Shown here piece by piece: positions 21,270 through 32,410 of a stretch of DNA of 64,000 bases. The position numbers and the translations under genes are program-made. Below the pieces are notes generated by a model. That model searched no databases. It saw only the letters and a program-made list of their open reading frames with translations, and was not told where the DNA came from. Positions within the stretch are counted from its first letter, which is position 1; each line of letters opens with the position of its first letter. The stretch is from Biomphalaria glabrata (lineage: Eukaryota > Mollusca > Gastropoda > Planorbidae): contig NC_074719.1 in NCBI RefSeq assembly GCF_947242115.1, forward strand, positions 46,925,384 to 46,989,383, in the 5' to 3' direction.

Positions 21270-21806
21270 TAATTGTCACAGTCTTAGTTGACATTGCATG
21301 ATCTAAAGTTCACGTCATGTTAAGAGTTTAAAAGACACGTGGAATTCCTGATGTAGAAAACAGGAAGTAGAATGAATAAAGTTGACTTTGAGTTCAGTCA
21401 AGTCAAGTCAAGTCAGTAAGGTATTGCTCCCGGTCCAGGAAGGTTGGACGTTGCTTCCTGGACTGGTGTATATATATGTATATAGGATGAAAGTCGATGG
21501 ACTAATGATTGTTGATTAATAATATTTGAGAGTTGATTTCATTATGTGCTTATTGAATATTAAGGTATTATTCGTATTTCAATGGAAATCTATAGTTGAA
21601 GCTCCAGTGTCACTAGTAGTAATTGTTCTTATTGTTACCCTCTGAGATGCGGACGTGATTGATACATTTGATACCGCTGCTATGCGGATAGGATTGTTTA
21701 TTATTTCTTGACTTGTAGCACTAACAAGGAGTGCAGTGCATTATTATTGTAATAAAATAAACTTCATGTTTGTCTGCTGAAACGAGCTTCAGTTAGTTTA
21801 TAATAT
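21270..21806. mobile_element. 537-bp insert with 10-bp direct repeat
   Basis: TCGTCTTGTC occurs at 21260-21269 and 21807-21816. The insert contains an AATAAAATAAA polyadenylation-like motif near its right end and a short hairpin (CCAGGAAG..CTTCCTGG) at about 21436. It could be a solo LTR fossil or a non-autonomous retroposon. The family is unknown. Confidence 0.4.
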
Positions 21807-22313
21807 TCGTCTTGTCACGTGTCTAGAGTACTTCAGGAAGCAAGAACTCAGCATTACACATTGACACTAATGATATATCTCACAAATGTCAATCGACGTT
21901 CAGTCGCCTCTTTCCGTAGACGGCGAATGCCTGTGCTGGAAAATATTTCTCTATTGGTAGCATTATCTCGGTATGTTATTCAAATGATCCTTCTCAGCCG
22001 TCACTGCTCAGTCTTTTTTCAAGGTGGCGTTGGGACAATGATTGTTTTGAGTAGGTGGATTTCATCTCCAAGCTAATTGATTTGTTTGTTCAAATTGGCC
22101 GTGCTTTTTGAAAGATGGCTCCTGCTTTCCAATCCGTGATAACACTGCCTAAATTCGGGTGTAACAAATCAATAATTTAGCTTACAGTTTTCTTGTTCAA
22201 TTTTAAGAAACAAAAAAACCCCACAATAGTTGTTTGTTTTTAGGGAGAGATTTCGTTTTCCTTGGGGGGGGGGGGGGGGTGACACCGACCCTAGTGACGC
22301 CACTGAATCTAGC

Positions 22314-22939
22314 CATGCATGTTAATCAATAATATAATAAACTTTAGCCTACTAAGTAGTTGGTTATCCTGGCTGATACCACACTCTAATTTTTAGTACC
22401 CATTAGAGTTTGGTGGACTTAGAGGTATCATAAATATTCTGAATCTCAAAGCCCTTGTCTTTACCAGGTTCAGAAGTCATGTGTTGTAACCTTCAGCCAT
22501 TAAAGATGTAGTGAAAGAAGTGTATACTAAAAAAAAAATGTATATGGGTTAAATACATTCTGTCGCATCATAACCTCAAAATGAATTTTTAAAATTTTTT
22601 TTTTTTTTTTCGACCACATTTTTCACCTGCGGTCACATTATTTTTCTTTTTTTTTATGAAAATTAAACATATTGAAAATTTTTGCAGCCTATTACCTATG
22701 ATATACTATCAATAAACTACATGTGAAAAATTTTTAGTCTAAATTATACAGAACTTAAGATCTTGAGATTCTTGTGGACAACATGCACCTAAAAATACAT
22801 TTTGAGAAAAACGCATTTAAAGTTTTTAAAATGATATAAAATATTTATTGCAACCATAGGAAATAGGAGTTATAGTTATAGGAAATAACAGTTTTCCTAT
22901 TTCTGATGTGATGGTCTGATTATGTTTTTTGTATGGCTG
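22314..22939. other. spacer with a SINE scrap
   Basis: A family B SINE scrap lies at 22396-22480 (minus: AGTACCCATTAGAG, GGTGGACTTAGAGGTATC). The remainder is AT-rich with T runs and may include an end of the Mutator-like element to the right. Confidence 0.5.
22396..22480 (-). mobile_element. SINE family B fragment
   Basis: AGTACCCATTAGAGTTTGGT, GGACTTAGAGGTATC and AAAGCCC..TCTTTACCAGGTT match the minus-strand body of family B copies at 35818 and 48486. Confidence 0.55.
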
Positions 22940-22941
22940 TT

Positions 22942-24070
22942 TTAGTGCCTCTGATCTCTTAAAGTGTGACACCAAGATGTAGTGCCATCAGGACACAACC
23001 TGTGGTTATGATCTAGGTCTGAGCTCATCATATGAAAAAATGAGCCCATAACAGCCAGCTTCATTTTTTTGAATGTCAGGAGCATTTTGGCGCAGAACTT
23101 TGGAATAGTTATTTGTAATTTTTTCAATTTTTGGCTTTGTAAGCCTATAATTTAGTTCTTTTTTGTTAGACATTTTTAAATTGTTCAAAGCATTAAACAT
23201 TCTTTTTGAGATGTGGTTAATACAGTCCTCTTTTAAGATTTCTACATCATATCCTGAGTTGGTAATGGCAGATGAATGTGATTTACTATCGCCATCACAC
23301 AGCATCATGCCATAAACAAGTTTTCTGATGCCACAGAGTGAGAACAAATTTTGGATGCTGCTGCGGCCTCCATTGCATTTGCTGAGCCACTGAAGTTTTT
23401 TTGACACATATGCTTAGAGGCATTTGTGCCAATTCCTGAATGAGATGAGTGGCCCCTTTTATGCCAAGTCCCATCAAAAGAAACTGTAATAACAGGACAG
23501 CCTGTTGAACTTATTCTATCATCTGTAGTCAGAGGTTGTGAAATGTTTCTTCCATGCACAACAGCAGATGCCCTAATCATACATTCTTCACCAGCTTCAA
23601 TTATAGCAGTGTTGACTATGTTAGCTAGATTGTTATAAGTATTTCTGTGCATGCAGGGCATACTCATAAGTCCACAAAACCTATCAAATTTAGAATGCGA
23701 GATTCCAGATTCTTGTAATGCAGCGACAGCGCGGACATTAATATCCAGATGAACATTATTACTTTTTTTTTAGGTCCAGTCAGGCCACAAATATGTTTCA
23801 CAATTTAGGCATTTGATTTTAATCAAATGAGCCATGCCTTTTGATTGTGTGATGCACATGGTTAATTTTTTGTCGAAGCAATGTGGACAGCACAACAAGG
23901 AGACCATTGTGGTCAATTCCATTGAATTCATCATGACGTATATGAAATCTTCAGGCAGCCTCTTATTGGTGTTATCAGCGTTAGTAATTGCAGTTAGAAT
24001 TATTTTTCGTTCAGCTGCACTTGCAGGCTGCGTTGTTGCTGCTTCAGATCCAGCTGTATCCAAAACAGAG
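22942..24070 (-). pseudogene. Mutator-like transposase, decayed
   Basis: Minus-strand pieces in order: a zinc-binding-like CCPHC..KCLNC segment (24063-23770), INVRAVAALQESGISH, FCGLMSMPCMH, VSFDGTWHKRGHSSHSGIG, SGSANAMEAAAASKI, MMLCDGDSKSH, EDCINHISKRMFNALNNL and LCPDGTTSWCH. This succession matches my memory of the metazoan Mutator-like transposase domain (YDINRRAV, VSVDGTWQRRG, DGDSK, KEDCVNHVQKRM, CP.G..SWCK). About three frame changes separate the pieces and the usual C-terminal part is not seen. A strong splice acceptor (TTTATTTGTTTGCAG) precedes the first piece at 24071, so the original gene had an intron. Confidence 0.75.
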
Positions 24071-24261
24071 CTGCAAACAAATAAAAAAAAATTAGAGGTT
24101 CTTTAAAAAAAAATTCAATAGTATGAAAGTACACGTCACATCTATTTATGTACAACATGAAGATTATTTTAAATTTTATAATGCATTTTAGGAATCACAT
24201 ATTGTATTAATCATCAAAAGTAAAAAATGTAAAGAGACATGTTACATGTAGATCTATATAA

Positions 24262-26575
24262 CATGGTTCATACAACTTTTGTGAAAATGAATTCCAGACA
24301 TTTATCTTATGTTTTCCAGACTTACTAACAGTAAAAAGGATGGCTACCTGAGCATGCCATATGTGCTCTGGACTGCTGTATTCGTGATCTTGGGTTCAAA
24401 CCCGGCCAATAACTAACCCCTGTCGTACTGTGGGAGGTTTGGACTAGGGTGTAATAATAATTTTCAATTATTAAGGAACATACGATACAAGGGGGAAAAA
24501 AAGTTACTAATCTTGTAGCACTTAGACTTGGGAAATTTAATAGGCCCTATATAGTTTAATAGGCCTAACTTAGTTGTAAAATCTTATTCTTAATCTCATA
24601 ACTAGTCCAATAGTTTTATAATTTTTATATAGATATTTAGTGGCTTAAACATTAGACACTAGTTAAAAAGTAAAGACTTATTTAGACTAGCCTAGGTTAG
24701 AGGGCCTACCTCTAGTAGGCCTATAATTCTATTGGAGGAGATAATTTTAAATAAAGATCTAGAGATAGATTAACTGTATTGAACTTGAAATTTAATTTGT
24801 AGTAGTGGCTTACTTATGTCTAATTCACAATAGGCCTATGTGAATACTGACTTGTTTTTTTTAACGGGGTAAAAATTGATAATATTGATCTAAATCTATA
24901 TCATAACCATACTAGATTATAATTATAGATCTATATGCTAAGTATGCTAGATCTAAATCTAGACTTAGATCAAGACTAAATCTAGACTTAGATCAAGACT
25001 AAATCTAGTAGTAGATCTAGTATTCTAAGTCTTTTTAGTTTTTGAGTTTAGACTCAAGATCTATATTCTACATTGAATAGATTTGGGGAAAAAAAAAAGG
25101 GGGGGGGGTAATCGTGCATAGATCGAGACTAAATCTAGTTGCAGACCTAGTAATCTAAGTCATTTTTGTGCTCTAGTCTTTTATCTTTTAGTTTAGACTA
25201 AGATCTAGATCTATATTCTATGTTGACTAGATATAATATAACTTTTCTTTATTTAACTGGGGAAAGGGGGGGGGGGGGGGAATTGCGCATAGATCGAGAC
25301 TAAATTAGGTACTAAATCTAGTAGTAGACCTAGATCTAGTAATCTAATTCGCGCATAGATGAAGACTAAATCTAATTCTAGACCTAGTAATGGAAGTCAT
25401 TCTAAAGGCCTAGTCTTTTAGTTTAGACTCAAGTGTGCATAGACAGCTGCCAAATAATTAACCTAAAAAACTAGGGGCCTTCGATGGGAAGTTTTACCGA
25501 TCTTATAGGCATATTCTATGTTGACTAGATATATTATAATATAATTTGTTTTCTTTATTTAATGGGAGGGGGGGGGGTGTAATCACACATAGATCGAGGC
25601 TAACATTAAGGCTAGTAGAAAACCTTGATCTATTAAGAAGTGGTGCATAGATCAAGACTAAATCTAGTACTCTAGTCTAGTAGAATTTAGAATTTAGTAG
25701 ATCTAGTAGACCTAGAACAGATATAGATCTAGTAATAAAAGTCACGCATAGTCATAGATCGAGACTAAATCTAGTAGTAGACCTAGATCTAGTAAACTAT
25801 CTAAGTCGCGAATAGATCGAGACTTTTAAATCTAGTAGTAGACCTAGATCTAGTAAACTATCTAAGTCGCGAATAGATCGAGACTTTTAAATCTAGTAGT
25901 AGACCTAGATCTAGTAAGTCATTCTTGTTGCCAAATATTTTTGGTTTAGACTCAAGATCTAGATCTAGACTCTCTCTATATATATATTCTATATTGACGT
26001 CATTGACGAGATATATTTGTTTTCTTTATTTAAAAAGGGGGGGGGGGGGGAGTTTCGCCCATGCATAAATAAATCTAGGCCAAAAACTTCCCGACCTTTG
26101 GTAGCCTAACTGAAATTTGATCGACCATCTAGATAATATAGAATAACATCTTCTAATCATCATCTTTTTTGAAGTAACGTCTGTATTATATAAGATAACA
26201 GCATTCATAATAAACTAGTTACTAGTCTAGGACTAGATCTATTACTAAATCTGATTTAAGTCTACAGTACACCGTCTAGAAATTGGCTGGCATTTCACCG
26301 ACATGCCGTGGATTGCACGTGCTTTCACAATAGAAAGATCTAGTAGGCCTATTAATGGAAGCCTCTATGCCCAACTAGATCTAGCAGCCTAGCATTTTAC
26401 CGGTTACGGCGCCTGAGGGCTGAATGACATCGGATTAATTTTTTTTTTTAAATTCCAGACTTTTTCCAGACATTTAACAAAATTGCCTCGAAAAGTAGCA
26501 ATTTTCCAGACTTTTTTAAGATTGAAATCTGAATTTTGAAATTCCAGACTTTTTCCAGACCGTGTACGAACCTTG
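24262..26575. mobile_element. possible TIR element in the transposase intron
   Basis: CATGGTTCATACA at 24262 and TGTACGAACCTTG ending at 26575 are inverted with 11 of 13 matches. TTCCAGAC motifs lie just inside both ends. No target duplication could be confirmed. The interior is TAGATCTAG-rich and contains a SINE. Confidence 0.35.
24336..24490 (+). mobile_element. SINE family A, copy 4
   Basis: GGATGGCTACCTGAGCATGC (A box), GGGTTCAAACCCGG (intact B box), GGGAGGTTTGGACTAGG, then a diverged end with AAGGAACATACGATAC. Confidence 0.8.
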
Positions 26576-26800
26576 ATATATGTATTAGATCTTAAAAAAA
26601 AAAAGACCAAGTTGAAGTCCTACAACTACATGATAATTTAGATTTAGAATCTAGATCTAGATGTCTAGATCTAGTCAATCTAGAATATCTAGTCATTCTA
26701 GTAAACTAGCTAGATCTAGATCTAGTTCTAATGTAATCTATGTCCCTAATCTATACTAGATCTAAAAAAGGATAGATCTCTATGTTTGCAATCACTTTCA
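24880..26800. repeat. TAGATCTAG-rich degenerate satellite
   Basis: Dense AGATCTAG, ACCTAGATCTAG and TAGACCTAG words fill this interval. A longer degenerate unit recurs: CATAGATCGAGACTAAATCT, AGTAGTAGACCTAG, TTTAGACTCAAGATCT, TTCTATGTTGACTAGATAT, TTCTTTATTTAA, then a G run of 9-16. G runs fall at about 25095, 25266, 25566 and 26036. A 61-bp block at 25790-25920 is duplicated nearly exactly. Confidence 0.75.
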
Positions 26801-26990
26801 TGATATTTATTTAATGTCTAGATCTATATATAGATCTAGATGTGATTCATTGAAATGATAAACACGTTGCGTTTGTCGAATTCAAAGATTGATGAAGCAA
26901 AGGTTTCATTATCTCTGTATTTTATTTTTATGATTTTATGTGTAAGCACACGCTGGTCTAGTAAATAAAAAACTCTAGATCTAGACTTAC

Positions 26991-27060
26991 CTTTGTAATT
27001 ATGCATTTGTCTTTGAAGCATGTCTTCCTCTGGGCTTACAGTAACGTTTTTTCTTTCCAA
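26991..27060 (-). other. candidate 5' exon of the minus-strand transposase gene
   Basis: Minus strand: an open segment (LERKNVTVSPEEDMLQRQMH, NYK) ends at a perfect GTAAGT donor (26990-26985). An alternative frame starts with MFGKKKRYCKPRGRHASK. Neither frame joins cleanly to the frame after the acceptor at 24071. It may be a 5' UTR or upstream exon. This is inference from splice signals and position only. Confidence 0.35.
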
Positions 27061-27160
27061 ACATATAGATCTAACCTTTTGTTGACATTTCTGAGTTTGA
27101 ATAATGAATCGAGTGTTGATGTGAGGGAAGCTTTGTTTACAGAAGGACCGGTTCACGTCA

Positions 27161-27223
27161 TGTGCGCATGCGTGCAAATTTTGTTGTCATAGTTACCAAT
27201 GTAGCTTTGATAGTGCGCATGCG
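27161..27223. promoter_or_regulatory. paired NRF1-like motifs, candidate promoter
   Basis: TGCGCATGCG occurs at 27163-27172 and 27214-27223, a core of the NRF1 palindrome. GTTGTCATAGTTAC (27183-27196) between them resembles an RFX X-box with one mismatch. The cluster sits about 100 bp upstream, in minus orientation, of the candidate exon at 27060. Confidence 0.45.
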
Positions 27224-27229
27224 TAAATA

Positions 27230-27600
27230 TGGCTTAGTGAGTGTGTATATGAGGATATAGGAAAAAAAAAGAGGTGACGTATTTTGAAAGTTTATATTTA
27301 TAGAATGAGAAACCATGCTCATAATCGGAACTAGAAAAGTAGACCTTTGTATCGATACCATCTGTTAGGGATGAGAGCGTACATTAGCTTATCAACTTTA
27401 GCTTACAAAATGTTGATTTTTAACCAAAACATCAAAATTTTGCTTATACATCTACTTTTAAAATACAAAATTGATGTATAAAGCGCTGTTTTTTTAGTAT
27501 TCTGATAGGGAATTCGTTTTCTAGACATTTTAAACTATTAAAATCAATGAATTTTAAAATATCGATATTTTTGACCTAGATCGATGTTTTCTCACTGTGC
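27230..27600. other. AT-rich spacer
   Basis: No gene or known repeat seen between the promoter-like cluster and the tandem repeats. Confidence 0.4.
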
Positions 27601-27604
27601 ATCC

Positions 27605-27905
27605 CCCTTAACTACTCAGAAGTCCGATTTTAAAGATCCATCCCCCCAAAAAAAAAAGCACAAGCCGATTTTAAATAGCCACTACAAATAACAAACAGGT
27701 CGATTCAAAACAGAAACTACGAATAATGTTCATATGGAGTCCAAGCAGCGGCTATGAAAAATGCACAAGTCTATTCAATCAGCCATCACCAAAAGAGTAG
27801 AAGTTGATTCTAAGTAACCACAAAAAAAAAAAAAAAACCAACATAGGTCCAATTCAAAACAGTCATTACAAAAAAGTCGATTCCGAAAAAGCAATCATAA
27901 AAAAA
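27605..27905. repeat. degenerate short-period tandem repeat
   Basis: Variants of GTCGATTCAAAACAG and CCA.TACAAAAA recur at irregular 35-45-bp spacing with indels and A runs. The array directly precedes the 222-bp satellite. Confidence 0.6.
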
Positions 27906-30900
27906 AATGGATTACAAACAACAATTAATTTAAGAAATTTCTTGATTCGAAGACAAGCCTTATTAAGTCCTTAATTAAGATCATTCGGGAAATACCAAAA
28001 ATAAAATACAAAAGCTTTAAAGCAAGCCTGCAGGTTATCACTATAGGTTGTTCCAAGATTTCGAATCTGTCAACAACTGTTCTTACTAAGCATCTAGGAG
28101 GTAAAAAGAACCTGTGCAAGAAATTTCTTTTTAATAGGTGCGACAATGTAAGAGATTTCTTGGTTTTCGAAGATAAGCTTTATAATTTCCTTATTAAGTT
28201 GATTGGGAAATATCAAAAATAAAATACATAGCTTTCATAGCAAGCCTACGGTTTTTCGCAAATTGTGGTCCCAACGTTTTTATTCTATCGAAACCCGTTC
28301 TTAGTAAGCATCAGGAGTTAAAAGAAACCTGTGTACGAAATTTCACGTAAATAGAAGCGACAGTTTAGGAGATATCTTGATTTTCGAAGACAAGTCTTAT
28401 AATCTCCTAATATTTATTTATAGTTGATTTGGGAAATACCAATAATAAAATACAAAGCTTTGATAGCAAGCCTGTGGTTTTTCGCAAATTGTGGTCCCAA
28501 CGTTTTTATTCTATCGAAACCCGTTCTTAGTAAGCATCTAGGAGGTAAAAGGAACCTGTGTACTAAATCTCACTTGAATAGAAGCGACAGTTTAAGAGAT
28601 ATCTTGATTTTCAGAGACAAGCCTTATAACTTCCTTATTAAGTTGATTTGGGAAATACCAATAATAAAATACAAAGCTTTGATAGCAAGCCTGTGGTTTT
28701 TCGCAAATTGTGGTCCCAAAGTTTTGATTCTATCGAAACCCGTTCTTAGTAAGCATCTAGGAGGTAAAAGAAACCTGTGTACGAAATTTCACGTAAATAG
28801 AAGCGACAGTTTAAGAGATATCTTGATTTTCGAAGACAAGTCTTATAATCTCCTAATATTTATTTATAGTTGATTTGGGAAATACCAATAATAAAATACA
28901 AAGCTTTGATAGCAAGCCTGTGGTTTTTCGCAAATTGTGGTCCCAACGTTTTGATTCTATCGAAACCCGTTCTTAGTAAGCATCTAGGAGGTAAAAGGAA
29001 CCTGTGTACTAAATCTCACTTGAATAGAAGCGACAGTTTAAGAGATATCTTGATTTTCAGAGACAAGCCTTATAATTTCCTTATTAAGTTGATTTGGGAA
29101 ATACCAATAATAAAATACAAAGCTTTGATAGCAAGCCTGTGGTTTTTCGCAAATTGTGGTCCCAAAGTTTTTATTCTATCGAAACCCGTTCTTAGTAAGC
29201 ATCTAGGAGGTAAAAGAAACCTGTGTACGAAATTTCACGTAAATAGAAGCGACAGTTTAAGAGATATCTTGATTTTCGAAGACAAGTCTTATAATCTCCT
29301 AATATTTATTTATAGTTGATTTGGGAAATACCAATAATAAAATACAAAGCTTTGATAGCAAGCCTGTGGTTTTTCGCAAATTATGGTCCCAACGATTTTA
29401 TTCTATCGAAACCCGTTCTTAGTAAGCATCTAGGAGGTAAAAGGAACCTGTGTACTAAATCTCACTTGAATAGAAGCGACAGTTTAAGAGATATCTTGAT
29501 TTTCAGAGACAAGCCTTATAATTTCCTTATTAAGTTGATTTGGGAAATACCAATAATAAAATACAAAGCTTTGATAACAAGCCTGTGGTTTTTCGCAAAT
29601 TGTGGTCCCAACGTTTTTATTCTATCGAAACCCGTTCTTAGTAAGCATCTAGGAGGTAAAAGAAACCTGTGTACTAAATTTCACTCGAATAGAAGCGACA
29701 GTTTAAGAGATATCTTGATTTTCGGAGACAAGCCTTATAATTTCCTTATTAAGTTGTTTTTGAAATACCAATAATAAAATACAAAGCTTTGATAGCAAGC
29801 CTGTGGTTTTTCGCAAATTGTGGTCCCAAAGTTTTTATTCTATCGAAACCCGTTCTTAGTAAGCATCTAGGAGGTAAAAGAAACCTGTGTACGAAATTTC
29901 ACGTAAATAGAAGCGACAGTTTAAGAGATATCTTGATTTTCGAAGACAAGTTTTATAATCTCCTAATATTTATTTATAGTTGATTTGGGAAATACCAATA
30001 ATAAAATACAAAGCTTTGATAGCAAGCCTGTGGTTTTTCGCAAATTGTGGTCCCAACGTTTTGATTCTATCGAAACCCGTTCTTAGTAAGCATCTAGGAG
30101 GTAAAAGGAACCTGTGTACTAGATTTCACTTGAATAGAAGCGACAGTTTAAGAGATATCTTGATTTTAGGAGACAAGCCTTATAATTTCCTTATTAAGTT
30201 GATTTGGGAAATACCAATAATAAAATACAAAGCTTTGATAGCAAGCCTGTGGTTTTTCGCAAATTGTGGTCCCAACGTTTTTATTCTATCGAAACCCGTT
30301 CTTAGTAAGCATCTAGGAGGTAAAAGGAACCTGTGTACTAAATCTCACTTGAATAGAAGCGACAGTTTAAGAGATATCTTGATTTTCAGAGACAAGCCTT
30401 ATAATTTCCTTATTAAGTTGATTTGGGAAATACCAATAATAAAATACAAAGCTTTGATAACAAGCCTGTGGTTTTTCGCAAATTGTGGTCCCAACGTTTT
30501 TATTCTATCGAAACCCGTTCTTAGTAAGCATCTAGGAGGTAAAAGAAACCTGTGTACTAAATTTCACTCGAATAGAAGCGACAGTTTAAGAGATATCTTG
30601 ATTTTCGGAGACAAGCCTTATAATTTCCTTATTAAGTTGTTTTTGAAATACCAATAATAAAATACAAAGCTTTGATAGCAAGCCTGTGGTTTTTCGCAAA
30701 TTGTGGTCCCAAAGTTTTTATTCTATCGAAACCCGTTCTTAGTAAGCATCTAGGAGGTAAAAGAAACCTGTGTACGAAATTTCACGTAAATAGAAGCGAC
30801 AGTTTAAGAGAGATCTTGATTTTCGAAGACAAGTTTTATAATCTCCTAATATTTATTTATAGTTGATTTGGGAAATACCAATAATAAAATACAAAGCTTT

Positions 30901-32410
30901 GATAGCAAGCCTGTGGTTTTTCGCAAATTGTGGTCCCAACGTTTTGATTCTATCGAAACCCGTTCTTAGTAAGCATCTAGGAGGTAAAAGGAACCTGTGT
31001 ACTAGATTTCACTTGAATAGAAGCGACAGTTTAAGAGATATCTTGATTTTAGGAGACAAGCCTTATAATTTCCTTATTAAGTTGATTTGGGAAATACCAA
31101 TAATAAAATACAAAGCTTTGATAGCAAGCCTGTGGTTTTTCGCAAATTGTGGTCCCAACGTTTTTATTCTATCGAAACCCGTTCTTAGTAAGCATCTAGG
31201 AGGTAAAAGAAACCTGTGTACGAAATTTCACGTAAATAGAAGCGACAGTTTAAGAGATATCTTGATTTTCGAAGACAAGTCTTATAATCTCCTAATATTT
31301 ATTTATAGTTGATTTGGGAAATACCAATAATAAAATACAAAGCTTTGATAGCAAGCCTGTGGTTTTTCGCAAATTGTGGTCCCAACGTTTTGATTCTATC
31401 GAAACCCGTTCTTAGTAAGCATCTAGGAGGTAAAAGGAACCTGTGTACTAAATCTCACTTTAATAGAAGCGACAGTTTAAGAGATATCTTGATTTTCAGA
31501 GACAAGCCTTATAATTTCCTTATTAAGTTGATTTGGGAAATACCAATAATAAAATACAAAGCTTTGATAGCAAGCCTGTGGTTTTTCGCAAATTGTGGTC
31601 CCAACGTTTTTATTCTATCGAAACCCGTTCTTAGTAAGCATCTAGGAGGTAAAAGGAACCTGTGTACTAGATTTCACTTGAATAGAAGCGACAGTTTAAG
31701 ATATATCTTGATTTTCGGAGACAAGCCTTATAATTTCCATATTAAGTTGTTTTGGAAATACCAATAATAAAATACAAAGCTTTGATAGCAAGCCTGTGGT
31801 TTTTCGCAAATTGTGGTCCCAACGTTTTGATTCTATCGAAACCCGTTCTTAGTAAGCATCTAGGAGGTAAAAGGAACCTGTGTACTAGATTTCACTTGAA
31901 TAGAAGCGACAGTTTAAGAGATATCTTGATTTTAGGAGACAAGCCTTATAATTTCCTTATTAAGTTGATTTGTGAAATACCAATAATAAAATACAAAGCT
32001 TTGACAGCAAGCCTGTGGTTTTTCGCAAATTGTGGTCCCAACGTTTTGATTCTATCGAAACCCGTTCTTAATAAGCATCTAGGAGGTAAAAAGGAACCTG
32101 TGTACTACATTTCACTTGAATAGAAGCGACAGTTTAAGAGATATCTTGATTTTCGGAGACAAGCCTTATAATTTCCTTATTAAGTTGATCTGGGAAATAC
32201 CAATAATAAAATACAAAGCTTTGATAGCAAGCCTGTGTTTTTTCGCAAATTGTGGTCCCAACGTTTTGATTCTATCGAAACCCGTTCTTAGTAAGCATCT
32301 AGGAGGTAAAAGAAACCTGTGTACGAAATTTCACTTAAATAGAAGCGACAGTTTAAGAGATATCTTGATTTTCGAAGACAAGTTTTATAATCTCCTAATA
32401 TTTATTTATA
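27906..32410. repeat. 222-224-bp satellite, about 20 copies
   Basis: The monomer contains GGGAAATACCAATAATAAAA, CTGTGGTTTTTCGCAAATTG, TATCGAAACCCGTTCTTAGT and GCATCTAGGAGGTAAAAG. Two monomer types differ at the end (AATTTCCTTATTAAG or AATCTCCTAATATTTATTTATAG), giving 446-bp dimers and an 883-bp tetramer. The leftmost two copies (27906-28423) are strongly diverged, while the rest are nearly uniform up to a sharp right edge at 32410. The common 222-bp length is a multiple of three, so one plus frame stays open across monomers. Confidence 0.95.

Larger units (their letters stand above)
20214..22305. mobile_element. hAT-like DNA transposon, 2.1 kb, with two nested inserts
   Basis: Ends CAGTGGCGTCACTATGGG and ACCCTAGTGACGCCACTG are inverted repeats. 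Flanks AATCTAGT (20206-20213) and AATCTAGC (22306-22313) form an 8-bp target duplication with one difference. About 1 kb of original interior remains and I recognise no transposase in it. Inserts lie at 20661-21156 and 21270-21806. A 17-G run sits near the right end. Confidence 0.8.

Noticed and set aside
22604-22650. Terminal inverted repeat of the Mutator-like element
   Set aside because: T-rich, low-complexity sequence. No matching partner was found beyond 24.1 kb.
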